Made by a program: the position numbers and the translations under genes. Shown one piece after another: positions 34,401-43,475 of a DNA stretch of 64,000 nt; position 1 is the first letter of the stretch; each line of letters begins with the position of its first letter. The DNA lies in assembly GCA_034769895.1 (NCBI GenBank), contig CM068373.1, positions 279,713,158 to 279,777,157 on the forward strand, written 5' to 3'. Under the pieces are notes generated by a model. It was given only the letters and a program-made list of their open reading frames with translations, was not told where the DNA came from and ran no database searches. Source of the stretch: Magicicada septendecula (Eukaryota; Arthropoda; Insecta; Hemiptera; Cicadidae).

Positions 34401-36061
34401 ACGAAGAGCTGTCAGTGCTTTGAAAAGAACATTGACTGAAGTATTTTCATCCCTTAACGAAATGGCATGTCATGAGAAATGGAATCTAGAGACTAGAGTC
34501 GGGGCTCAAGCAATTATTAAACAAATAGATTATAAATTTCTCTGTCTTTTGCAGCTATGGGAAAGAATCCTTGTTTCAATCAACAAAATCAGCAAAGCTC
34601 TTCAAAAAGAGACTGTTTCCATCGACAAGGCATGCAAAATGATTAAAGGATTGACCAAGACAATTCAGGCGATCAGGGATGAGGGGTTAGATCCGGCTAT
34701 CGAATATGCAACACAGAAAGCCAAATAAATTGGCATTGATTCCAACTTTCCTCAAAAAAGGTGTAAGAAAGTGAGTACAAAAGAACTTGATCTGGAGTCT
34801 AGGCATAATAATACCAGTTTCCTCACTCCACATGATGAGTTTAGAAGAGAGGTTAATGTGGTTTTTGACAGGATTTTATCAGAGTTGAAGACAAGATATG
34901 AAGGAATGTCTTCAATAGCTTCAGATTTTTACTTTTTAACCGGGCCAGCATTGAGAAATCAATCCTTGAATGATCTTACAAAATGTGCTACTGACTTTGG
35001 GTTAAAATATTCAAATGATGTAAACGTGGTCGAACTCTGCAATGAAATAGAGACTTTCAAGATGCAAGCTGAAGAACTTTTAGGAGATCTTGAAAAAGCA
35101 ACACCACTGGATCTGCTTCAAAAAATACAAGAATTCAATCTGAGTGATATTTACCCAAACATTCAAATCGCACTAAGGATCTATCTTACCCTACCAGTAA
35201 CAGTAGCCTCTTGTGAACGTAGCTTCAGCAAGTTAAAACTGATAAAAAACTATCTGCGGTCTAAAATGGGACAAGAACGTTTGACAAAACTTGCTATCAT
35301 ATCTATCGAACATGAAGAAGTTAAAAAAATGAATTTAGAAGATATGGTAAACGATTTTGCTTCTATGAAAGCAAGAAAAGTTGCCTTTAATAAGTGATTA
35401 CACGTTTCATAATTTTAGTAAAGAACTTAAGTAAGTCTTAAAACAGTCTTTTTGCTTATTAAAATATAACTATAAATTAAATATAATTAAATGTTGGGAT
35501 ATTTTATATATGATCTTTATAATTGAATTTTTTAGGTTTATTTAGCATCTAAGATGTATACAAATTTATAAATTACATTTAAAAACTGCTGAAGAAACAT
35601 TAAGTTCATATTATTTTTTTCTAATGTCTTTACTTGTCACTTTTTAAGATACGTTTGTTATAAATATATAAAATTTTATATTATTTTTATATATTTTGTA
35701 AAATGTATATATTACTATATTTTATAAAATGTTATATATTTTGGGTCAAATTTTGTGAAGCCATTATTCTTTTAACAATGCGTTGAAAATAATCTTTTTC
35801 AAACCTTTCTGTGGGAATAAAAATAGAATTTCTCATGAAATAAAGTTGCTTTTTTTAGGTACTTTTAAAGAAATTTGTTCGTTTATTACTAAATCCTTTT
35901 CTAAATAGTAATAAAAAACTTATGTTATCTTTGGCTCAAAAACAAGCATTAATTGACAATGACAAGCAAGTGTTTTAAGGTTAATTACTTTTCTACCAAA
36001 AAGTGGGGGGGGGCACCCTTCTGTTTTGCCAGGGGCGCCAGAAACCCTAGGTACACCACTG
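31437..36061 (+). mobile_element. hAT element (TTF/ZMYM type), 4,625 bp, inserted in mariner
   Basis: Perfect 17-bp terminal inverted repeats CAGTGGTGTACCTAGGG / CCCTAGGTACACCACTG, with an exact 8-bp TSD TGTATCAT at 31429-31436 and 36062-36069. The 5' region repeats a GGACGGGGCGCCGAT motif twice (near 31490 and 31626), as subterminal repeats often do. A broken transposase gene occupies 32777-35397. Long AT-rich non-coding ends flank it. Confidence 0.97.
32777..35397 (+). pseudogene. hAT transposase (TTF zinc finger, DUF4371-like, hAT dimerisation)
   Basis: Starts at ATG 32777: MGPKKQSGSAFRKIRKHREK, a basic N-terminus seen in ZMYM/TTF-type hAT proteins. After a slip (~32900) comes DSDGHGNRHLDAKWF and LLYSQSEDALFCFPCLLFGK, the TTF-type zinc finger (33250-33400). 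A slip near 33560 leads to RGTAKKEVIGEPGSGVFLST and IIFDCTPDIAHIEQMSQVIR, with the GQGYDNGSNMAGKYIGVQA and CAAHSLNLI blocks of the RNase H-like core (DUF4371-like). Another slip near 34280 gives KGYWNTRLSTKRRAVSAL; a stop sits at 34726. The end LPVTVASCERSFSKLKLIKN, RLTKLAIISIEHE is the hAT dimerisation region. At least three slips and one stop: inactive but recent. Confidence 0.95.
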
Positions 36062-36069
36062 TGTATCAT

Positions 36070-36372
36070 GACAACTGACCTTGTCACACAGCACTCTCGG
36101 TTAATGAGTTCGTGACAAAGAAAATATTCCTGTTGTTCCTCAGCCCCCTTATTCACCTGATTTGAGTCCTGTGACTATTTTGTCTTCCCGAGATTGAAAA
36201 ATATCTCAAAGGACACCATTTTGAGACGATAGACAACATACAAAAAAAATGTAACTGACCAGTTGAAGGAGATGCCAGTTTCTGAGTTCCAGCACTGCTA
36301 TGAAGAGAGGAAACCGCGTCTAAAGCGCTGTGTGGCTTCCCAAAGGAAGTGTTTCGAAGGCGATAGAGTCTA
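36070..36372 (+). pseudogene. mariner transposase, C-terminal part (broken)
   Basis: Resumes after the hAT TSD with DN, a stop, then PCHTALSVNEFVTKK and, after a slip, PPYSPDLSPCDYFVFP, which carries the third catalytic Asp. It closes with GHHFETIDNIQKKCN.. and RLKRCVASQRKCFEGDRV-like sequence and a stop near 36370. The hAT copy landed in the HDN catalytic motif of this gene. Confidence 0.9.
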
Positions 36373-36689
36373 GATATAGTTTGATTGTAAATAAAAGGTT
36401 TTACTGAATTAGTCTCATTACTTAATTTACAGACCTCATATGTATAGGAAATAATACCAGCCTAAAATGATGTATCTGAGGAGGTGGGCTGTCAGGAGGC
36501 TGACTGCAGCCGTACAGATAGGGTCCCTACGCTGACGACAAAACCAGAACAGACTATAAAGACCTACTCACACATTGCCGTAACGTCTCAATGTCATAAC
36601 ACTGACACCTATGCAGTTTTTTCAGCTTGTCTCAGGTGTGTGGAAATAATACGACGGTTGGGTGTAAAGTAGGAAAACAACTCTCTTTG

Positions 36690-37345
36690 GATAAATTTAC
36701 ACTTATTTCATCATCATCTTCAAGGATTAAGCCAAGGATGTTTTTTCCAGTCTCAAACAAGCAAAGATTAGAGCTGGTCACTCCAGCGCTTCCTAGGACG
36801 TCCCACACCTCTCCGTCCCCCGTCACACCAGCTTATAGTTCCATAGTTGTTTGGAGATGCGGCAGTCATCCATTCTGCAAAGATATTCCCACCAATACAG
36901 CCGATATTGGGCAATCCTGTCGAGTATACTCACAATATTCAGCCGTATGTCCGTGTTTCTTCTATGATCATTTAGAGTATAACCTGCCATGTGCCTGAAA
37001 AATCTCATTTCAGCCGCTTGGATGCGACTGGTTTGGTCTTTCGTTAAAGTCCAATTCTGAGACCCATAAAGAAGTGTGAGAAGGGCATCACCTTGTAGAA
37101 TTTTAGACGTGTGTCTTTACTTGTTGACTTAAAAGTTCGCCTGATGGTCCCGCACATAAGGTTGAACTTATGCAACTTATTCACCACGTCGTTGCTTGTA
37201 TTATAAAACATACTGTAGCCAAGGCATTCAAAATTGCTGACTTGTTCCAGGACAATACGATCTACAACAGTTTTGGCCCGTACATGATCTGTGTCACAAA
37301 AAGGCATCACCTTGGACTTAGGCGTGGATACTGGTAATCCAGTGT
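36690..37345 (-). pseudogene. LINE reverse transcriptase C-terminal fragment with GAT-repeat tail
   Basis: The minus strand reads KTVVDRIVLEQVSNFECLGY near 37215-37275, then NLMCGTIRRTFKSTSKDTRL and KFYKVMPFSHFFMGLR. Continuing, it gives RLYWWEYLCRMDDCRISKQL near 36840-36910 and a decayed GT.RCGTS..ALE, then a (GAT)n tail near 36709-36720. The order is the YLG box, the thumb-like region and the W.EHL.RM C-terminus. It is the same family as 4896-5155 and a cousin of 50400-51230. It lacks the catalytic box and is 5' truncated near 37345. Confidence 0.8.
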
Positions 37346-38840
37346 CTTTGAGATTCGATTTAACAAATGTGTATACTATAATATGTCGTTTCTTGTTGTA
37401 TGAATAAATCTCTTGTATTATTTGTTGACATTTTTATTTATAAAAAAAAATAATTAGACAAAATTTATTTTTTCTTTTTTTTTTCTTTAATTTATCTTAT
37501 TTTTGTTTAATGAAAATTATTTCGTTTAATCATTTAATTCGAAATAATTCGGTTAAATTTTATTAATTAATACTTATTTGACTATCACTGGTTTGGTAAA
37601 AAATTGTTAAAAGAAATGTTTTGTGTAAGTTCGGTTCGATTGTGATATCGAATTGGCTAATAGACGTCATGCCTCTAAATGAGGTGCTTATTCTCTCATT
37701 TCCGATGACGTTCTAATTGTCAATGTGAATTCACTCTTCCTTTAGTACCTAAAAATCCTTTAATCTAAATTTATTTCATAAATAAAACTCTTTTTAAAAC
37801 CAATTAATTATATTCATTAACTTTTATTTTTCTTAAAATCAGTCTGACGACTCTTAGGTCGAAATTATTTATTGCCCGGATCGACTCCTTCTCTCAGTTC
37901 GATTGTTACACAAAAATTATTCTTTATTTTATAATATTAATTCTAGGGTTCTTGGTTAACTGCTATTAGAAAGTTATAAATGCATACTTGAAGTACAATA
38001 CCTCACAAATATTTAAAAATCTTACTTACTAATACAAATAGAGTTAATTTTGTTTAAGTATAACACAATAATAATTTAATTTAAATGATCCAAAACTGTA
38101 CTATCATGGCGTCGCGTCGCTTAGAGTTTGAGATGACGAAATTTTTAAAGATGGCCGCTTGTGGCCCACCTCAACTAATGCAAATTTATTTGTCACTGAT
38201 TTCTTTTAAATAAATGAATTTACTTGTAAGTTCACTGTGATTATAGTTAATTCTCTTTTCTTCTCACTATTATGCTGTTAAGAAGTGTTGGTTAAGTTAA
38301 TCCTGGTGTTGTGTAGTTGTAAACAGTGTTTTTTTAGAATAAGGTTATAATCTCACCATGTCTAGTAGAAATACTTTTTCACTTTTTATTTCTTTTGGTT
38401 TTACCTTTTAATTATTCTTTTCTTGATTTATATTTATTAAATTATATTCTCTTCATTTTAATTTTTCCTTTGGTTATATTTAATTTTTGCTCCTTTTCTC
38501 CAACTCAGATTTGATTCTCTGTTATACTTTGGTTCGTAGCTACACAGAGCTTACCTGCACACTTTTATGTCTAACAATAGAATAATCGTTATTTCTTTTG
38601 CTTTCACCCGGCTTGACCAAAATTAGCTACATGCCCATTGGTCAATACCGATGAACTTAGGTGTCACATGACTCTTATTATTGAAAATATATGGTTTTTA
38701 CATTTTCTACTACTAATTACTTTCTGACTATTACTTAATTTTACTTAAATCGATTGACACAGTTATCTTACTTATTAAAATACAAGCATTTTGGTATCTC
38801 GTTTGATATGTGTGTGTTTCTTAATAGATGGTTTATCATC
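37346..38840. other. AT-rich DNA, no gene
   Basis: Low-complexity AT-rich sequence without domain or clear repeat boundary. Confidence 0.4.
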
Positions 38841-38841
38841 T

Positions 38842-39258
38842 TTACAAAATTACCAGTCTTCTATTTTCTTCATATTCTTGCTTCCTTTCTCTACTAGTCC
38901 TACATTGAGAATACTTCCTGTCAGCCTCATTCCTCCGTGCAATACTGTCCCTGCATTCCTCATCAAACCAGTCCTCCTGCCTCCGTCTCTCCTCTATTCC
39001 TAGCACCTCTCTGGCGGTCTCCAGGAGTGCCCACTTAAGGCTCTGCCATTTCTCTTCCACTGTTCCTGCGACTGACCCGTTCAATTTATTCCTCACTTTC
39101 CCAGCATATTTCTGTACCTTTTCTGAGTCCTTTAAACTTGCTGTGTTAACCTTTTCCTGTCTTCTGAGTCTGTCCTTCCTATATAGGCCACCCTGCATCT
39201 AAACTTTATCTGCACCATATAGTGATCAGAACCAACTGATGCTCCTCTCCGCGTTTTG
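38842..39258 (-). pseudogene. RTE-like endonuclease end and pre-RT linker
   Basis: Continues the endonuclease as KTRRGASVGSDHYMVQIKF, whose SDH contains the conserved final catalytic His pair, followed by the linker VEEKWQSLKWALLETAREVL and RRQEDWFDEECRDSIARRNE typical between endonuclease and RT. One or more slips occur near 39195. The sequence stops at RRLV, just before RT would begin. Confidence 0.85.
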
Positions 39259-39262
39259 ACAT

Positions 39263-40308
39263 TGTTTTTTTCTCTACCACATTTAAATTGTATATAATAC
39301 AGAATAAGCTTACCTTGAATTAGCCCAGGAATCCGTCACACGAACTGTGAATTACAAGCATGATTTAAGGTTACGTTATTAATGTACTCGACTCGCATTT
39401 GTATGGTTAATTTAACTCACTTTATTTAACATTTCTTGTATTCTATTCTTCTTTTATTTCTTACTTTCTACTTTCATTTCTTAGAATAATTACTGATCCT
39501 GATATAACATTGCAAAATTGATCTGTTTACTACTATCATGGTATCAAATATCTTTACTACTCTAATGACTTTAACTATTATTTGAAATATTTCTTTTTTA
39601 TAAGACAGCCCAGTATCTGCACACACACACACATTCATTCAAAATTTATATTATTCCCAAAAAATTTAAAATAGAGCTCTTTATTTTTAAGATTTGCATA
39701 ATAGATTTGATGTGATACATTTACGGTTATAAGCGTCGTCACTGCTGGCCACGTGCTGCATCCTGCATTGTCATCACTAAATGTCCAAAAAATGTTACTG
39801 TTTTAATTTTAAAAAAGGTTCACTTGATTTTAACTCGGTTCACTGTTTTAAAAGTTCCATGTAGCACTGTTTTACGGTTTCTATGTTCACATTTTACAAT
39901 AAAAAGATTTTCTTTCGGCTCACGAGCCTATTAGACAGCCGGCCGGCTATCGGTGTGGTAACAGACAAATGACGCTAACCACGGCGTCTCTCACGGCCAC
40001 TTCCGCTACAGGTTCAACAGCTTGCTCTGCGATTCGTCAATACAATCACGTGACAGGTTAATTAGTTACGTTTCAGTTTACTTCCGTTATTGACTTTGGG
40101 CTCAAGAGTACAAACAGCGGCGCACACGCGCGCTCACATCCACATTCCAATGTTATCATCGTCTCGTACCTGACTCTGCCTGGTACAGAGTTAAATACAG
40201 GGTGTTCCATAAATCAAGTTTCGTGACCATAAATGGTGCCCGAACAAATTGGCCCCAAATTATTATAAAATTAAAAAATAGACCCTCCTCTTTAATTGCC
40301 CCGTTACA
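39263..40308. mobile_element. LTR-like insertion (1,046 bp), family 2
   Basis: Has TG..CA ends (TGTTTTTTTCTCTACC .. CCCCGTTACA) and a 4-bp direct repeat ACAT at 39259-39262 and 40309-40312. Deleting it plus one ACAT rejoins the RTE-like frame as IIDVKTRRGAS, which fixes both borders. There is no coding capacity. Length and ends fit a solo LTR; it is unlike the family at 41828. A different terminal-repeat-free insertion cannot be excluded. Confidence 0.7.
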
Positions 40309-40312
40309 ACAT

Positions 40313-40990
40313 CAATGATACGTGTAGCTGCTCTTTTATCTATGGTCACATGGTCTATCTGGTTGACTGTTTTCCCATCTGGGGCTACCCACGTTCCCTT
40401 ATGGATATCACGGTGTGGGAATTGAGTTGAGCTGATAACCATATTCCTGCTTGTAGCGAAGTCGGTCAGCAGTTCCCATTTCTGTTGGATTCATTGTGTA
40501 AACTGTGCCTACCTATGGTGCCAAGGTATGTATCTTCTTTCCCAATTTTCGCATTCATGTCCCCCATGATTAGTTTAATGTCATTCTTAGGGGCGGTGTC
40601 ATATATTTTTTCCAGCAGTTGGTAAAATTCTGTTTTTATGTCTTCATCCTCCTCATCAGTCGGGCAGTGTACGTTTATGATTGACAGATTGAAGAATTTA
40701 GTAGCCAATCTTATTCTACATATTCTCTCGTTGACTGGGTGGAAGTCTACTATGAGGTGTTTTAAGTTTCTGTCAACTACAAATGCCACTCCCAGTTCTC
40801 TTTTCCCCTTCTCTCTTCCGCTGTATAATACTGTATGAGTTTTAGTATCTCTTACTCCATTTTCCAGCCATCTTGTTTCCTGCACTGTTGCTACATCAAT
40901 TTTATATCTTTCTAGCTCTTCAAATAGTTCCCTTTGTGCCCCTGGCCTGTATAAAGTCCTAACATTCCACGTTCCAAAAGACAAGTCCAT
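40313..40990 (-). pseudogene. RTE-like apurinic/apyrimidinic-type endonuclease, N-terminal part
   Basis: Starts at ATG 40990: MDLSFGTWNVRTLYRPGAQR (the GTWNVRTL signature), then IDVATVQETRWLENG with the catalytic Glu, YSGREKGKRELGVAFVV, and IMGDMNAKIGKEDTYLGTIG (GD.NA motif). One slip near 40468 moves into LLTDFATSRNMVISSTQFPH and GKTVNQIDHVTIDKRAATRI, ending IIDV at the insertion. Proteins of this type are often annotated in insects as craniofacial development protein 2-like, but they are LINE endonucleases that nick the target DNA. The lost 3' part makes this copy dead. Confidence 0.9.
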
Positions 40991-41279
40991 ATTCCGTTGC
41001 CTGAGTCGTTTCCGATAATACCGTCCTTTCCGAGGCTTATTTGGTAGTTTCGTAGCATCCGGTTTTCCGGAAATGGGTTGTTAGCCCATAGCCCAACCTC
41101 CAACCTGGAGGGCCAGGATTCTGATCAAAGTTCTTTCCTCTAGGTAGGTTGCTTTCACTACAGCTATGGTTTTTTATATGTTTTCATGGTACTCACCGTT
41201 AATTTTTTCCCATTTTTAAAGCAGTCGTTAAAGACTTCCCACGTGCGTTCCAAAAAAATAGTCGCCATAACCTTACCAG

Positions 41280-41625
41280 CAGAAGGAATTGTCTTCAATG
41301 AGACTATCTATCTTCAAGACTAATTTGTGTGAAAGTACGTTATTCTTACTGTACAATCCAGCAATAAAATCTTTCCATTTTTCCGAATTAAAGTCAAGAA
41401 GAAACTCCTAGCTTACCCGTGGAGATACGGGTGGTTCAAACCATAGAGAGCTTTGTCTTCTGTGAGACTGTCTTCAAGGTTAATTTGTTGGGAAAATTTG
41501 TGTTAAAGTACGTTAATTTTTAATGTAAAATCAAGCAGTAAAATCTTCCCTTTTTCGAATTAAAGTCAAGAATAAGCTGCTAGTTTAACCATGGAGATAC
41601 GGGTGGTTCAAACCATAGAGATCTA
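41280..41625. repeat. Tandem direct duplication, unit ~172 bp
   Basis: Two diverged copies each end with GGAGATACGGGTGGTTCAAA (near 41421 and 41593) and share GAATTAAAGTCAAGAA and TTAAAGTACGTTA blocks. Non-coding. Confidence 0.8.
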
Positions 41626-41827
41626 GACTAGAGAAGTCATCACATGAACAAGTCCATCTGCGAGATTAATAGGCTCTGCCTTCGTTTGCTGGCACCCGCG
41701 TAAATGTTTTCTTAAGACTGCAAATTTCTAGGCTTTTACCAAGTGTTAAGTGACTGTCATCATTAAGAAAACTATTTTATTAATTTACAAATATTTTGAT
41801 TTCTTTTATATCTACAATTATGTATAC

Positions 41828-42430
41828 TGTTACGTAATACGGAACGTTCTAAAAGTATCTCGGCTATCCTGACAGAGATAATGTCAGTCTGTGTGTGCGC
41901 GCGCGCGCGCGTACATATTGCGGCTGCTTTGTGATGAAAGACAATTACATGACACTTACCATGCGTCAACAATCGAGGTAGTGTTACGTAATGCGGAATG
42001 GTCTCGTGCGTTAGATGGTGTCGTACTACAAGCTTCTCGACTAGCCCTGCCGGTGTGTGTTTCTGCCAAGGTCGCACTGAAGTATCCTCTAGAATTTTCA
42101 AGTGGTTGTTGAGGACCCATATTATGGAACCCTGTAGACTATAAATAGCCCACACCTGCCGCTTAGTTTTCAGCTTACTTCGGACGATTATTCAATGCGT
42201 TTCAAGTGGCTATTAGTGAAGAGATTATTGTTCGGGACTCTATTAGTTGACATTATTATTGCGTGCGGACAAATGTAATTTGAATTGTTGTACGAGTACA
42301 ATCTTGTTGAATAACTTGTTGATTACAAACTGTTAATTGTGATAATTAAAGCTGGTAATTAGTGATTTCATTGGTGTCTTGTATTTTGTTTTCCAGTCTA
42401 CCATACGACGATCAGTAGACCGTCGTAACA
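41828..42430 (+). mobile_element. Solo LTR, family 1 (copy B, 603 bp)
   Basis: Starts TGTTACGTAATACGGAACG and ends CGTCGTAACA, with the exact 4-bp TSD ATAC at 41824-41827 and 42431-42434. A TATA box TATAAATA lies at 42140-42147, with a TCAG initiator-like site 32 bp downstream (A at 42172). No internal region adjoins. This is the cleanest copy of the family and orients the others. Confidence 0.9.
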
Positions 42431-42856
42431 ATACGTCTTATTTTAACTGGCCAAGAAATAGACCTATGTTAAGTGATTATGGAATTTTGCTGAAATTTTT
42501 AATAACTGTGGGGGGGATTAATCACCCCGATCCCCCACACCTAGTTACGTTACTGTAACGGAGGATAGCTAGCCTAATCAGATTGAGAGGAATAGTTTTC
42601 ATCACTGATATGCCACGGGAGCCACTGATAGTGAACGAACACGGCTCTGACACGTTACGGAAATGTGTGCGAATCAGTGGCGGCCCGTGCTTAGGTTCCA
42701 AGGTTGCATAACCCCCCATTAAATTCCGAATTGTATTTTAAGTTATAGAATTATGAATAAAACAATAATTAATAATAGTCTTTTCAGGCTAAATCATCGT
42801 AATTATTCGTTTGCCGATTGAAAAGCGCAGAGCAGTACTAAGACTAGTTGCACACT

Positions 42857-43475
42857 GAGGGCAAGACAGTCTGCAGACTGTTTTTCCCTTGTCCGCGGCG
42901 CGGCGGGACAGTAGAAGGGCAAAACTGTTTTATCGCCATCATGCCCCACACCGGCGACAGTCTTGCAATGAATTTTGTAGAAACCGCTCCTACTGTTGCT
43001 TTATTAATTCGTTTTCGAAATGAGAAAAGAAGACAGTACTGGGTGCATCTATATGTAGTTCGAGAATAATGAAAAGATAATTCTATACACTAAATTAAAA
43101 ATTGTGGGGGGCATCCAAAAAAGGATTTTTCGTACTTTAGAATGAATGTAACAACTTTTGAAGACTTGCTAAATCTTCTTGGACCAGCTGCAACCTACAA
43201 AAATACAAGCTTTCTCATACACTTAAAAATACTGTTTTTGAACATTGATATTTGAACAGTCTTTCATGTTCTTATCGTAAATGGCCGGTCTATTTTCCAC
43301 CTCCTATTAGTCTTACTGTGTCTTCCATCATTAAAAAATTACACCATTAAATTAAAATTTTCAAATTTAATTTTCGAATTAATAATATATTCAAGACCAA
43401 ATTCAGACAGTACAACGCGACGGGGTACAACGCAACACTAGCGTAGACTCGGTGGCAGCAGACAGTTTTGCCCTC
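42857..43475 (+). mobile_element. PIF/Harbinger fragment nested in the hAT element
   Basis: The ends GAGGGCAAGACAGTCTGC (42857 on) and GACAGTTTTGCCCTC (to 43475) are inverted relatives. A palindrome of 32 bp, AGGGCAAGACAGTCTG and its inverse, sits at 42858-42889. GGGCAAAACTGTTT recurs at 42917. Harbinger-type coding traces lie between. The 3-bp TSD is uncertain. Confidence 0.6.
42976..43230 (+). pseudogene. PIF/Harbinger transposase N-terminal fragment
   Basis: Reads NEKRRQYWVHLYVVRE near 43020-43067, matching the conserved KRR.WVH....R start of Harbinger nucleases, which usually continues toward GEF and a DD.E nuclease. After stops and a gap it reads YFRMNVTTFEDLLNLLGPAA near 43130-43195, matching the FRM....F..LL..V.P segment that follows in this family. 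The catalytic residues are absent. It is a short dead fragment, but both segments are in the expected order and spacing. Confidence 0.75.

Larger units (their letters stand above)
30527..36438 (+). mobile_element. mariner element, complete but split by a hAT insertion
   Basis: The left terminus CGAGGTATGTAAATTAAGTA and the inverted right terminus TGAGGTCTGTAAATTAAGTA match over ~30 bp, and TA dinucleotides flank the element at 30525-30526 and 36439-36440. Removing the hAT element and one TSD leaves 1,279 bp, the usual size of a mariner. The transposase frame reads left to right and is broken. Confidence 0.95.
38842..41165 (-). mobile_element. RTE-like LINE, 5' half, interrupted by an LTR-like insertion
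   Basis: The 5' leader near 41100-41160 contains GACCCTCCAGGTTGGAGGTT-like sequence before the endonuclease. The endonuclease frame follows at 40990-40309, is cut by the 39263-40308 insertion, and resumes at 39258 down to 38842. The RT domain is absent: the element stops at 38842 in the linker before RT. Loss of the 3' half is unusual, since LINEs normally lose the 5' end, and implies a later deletion. Confidence 0.8.
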
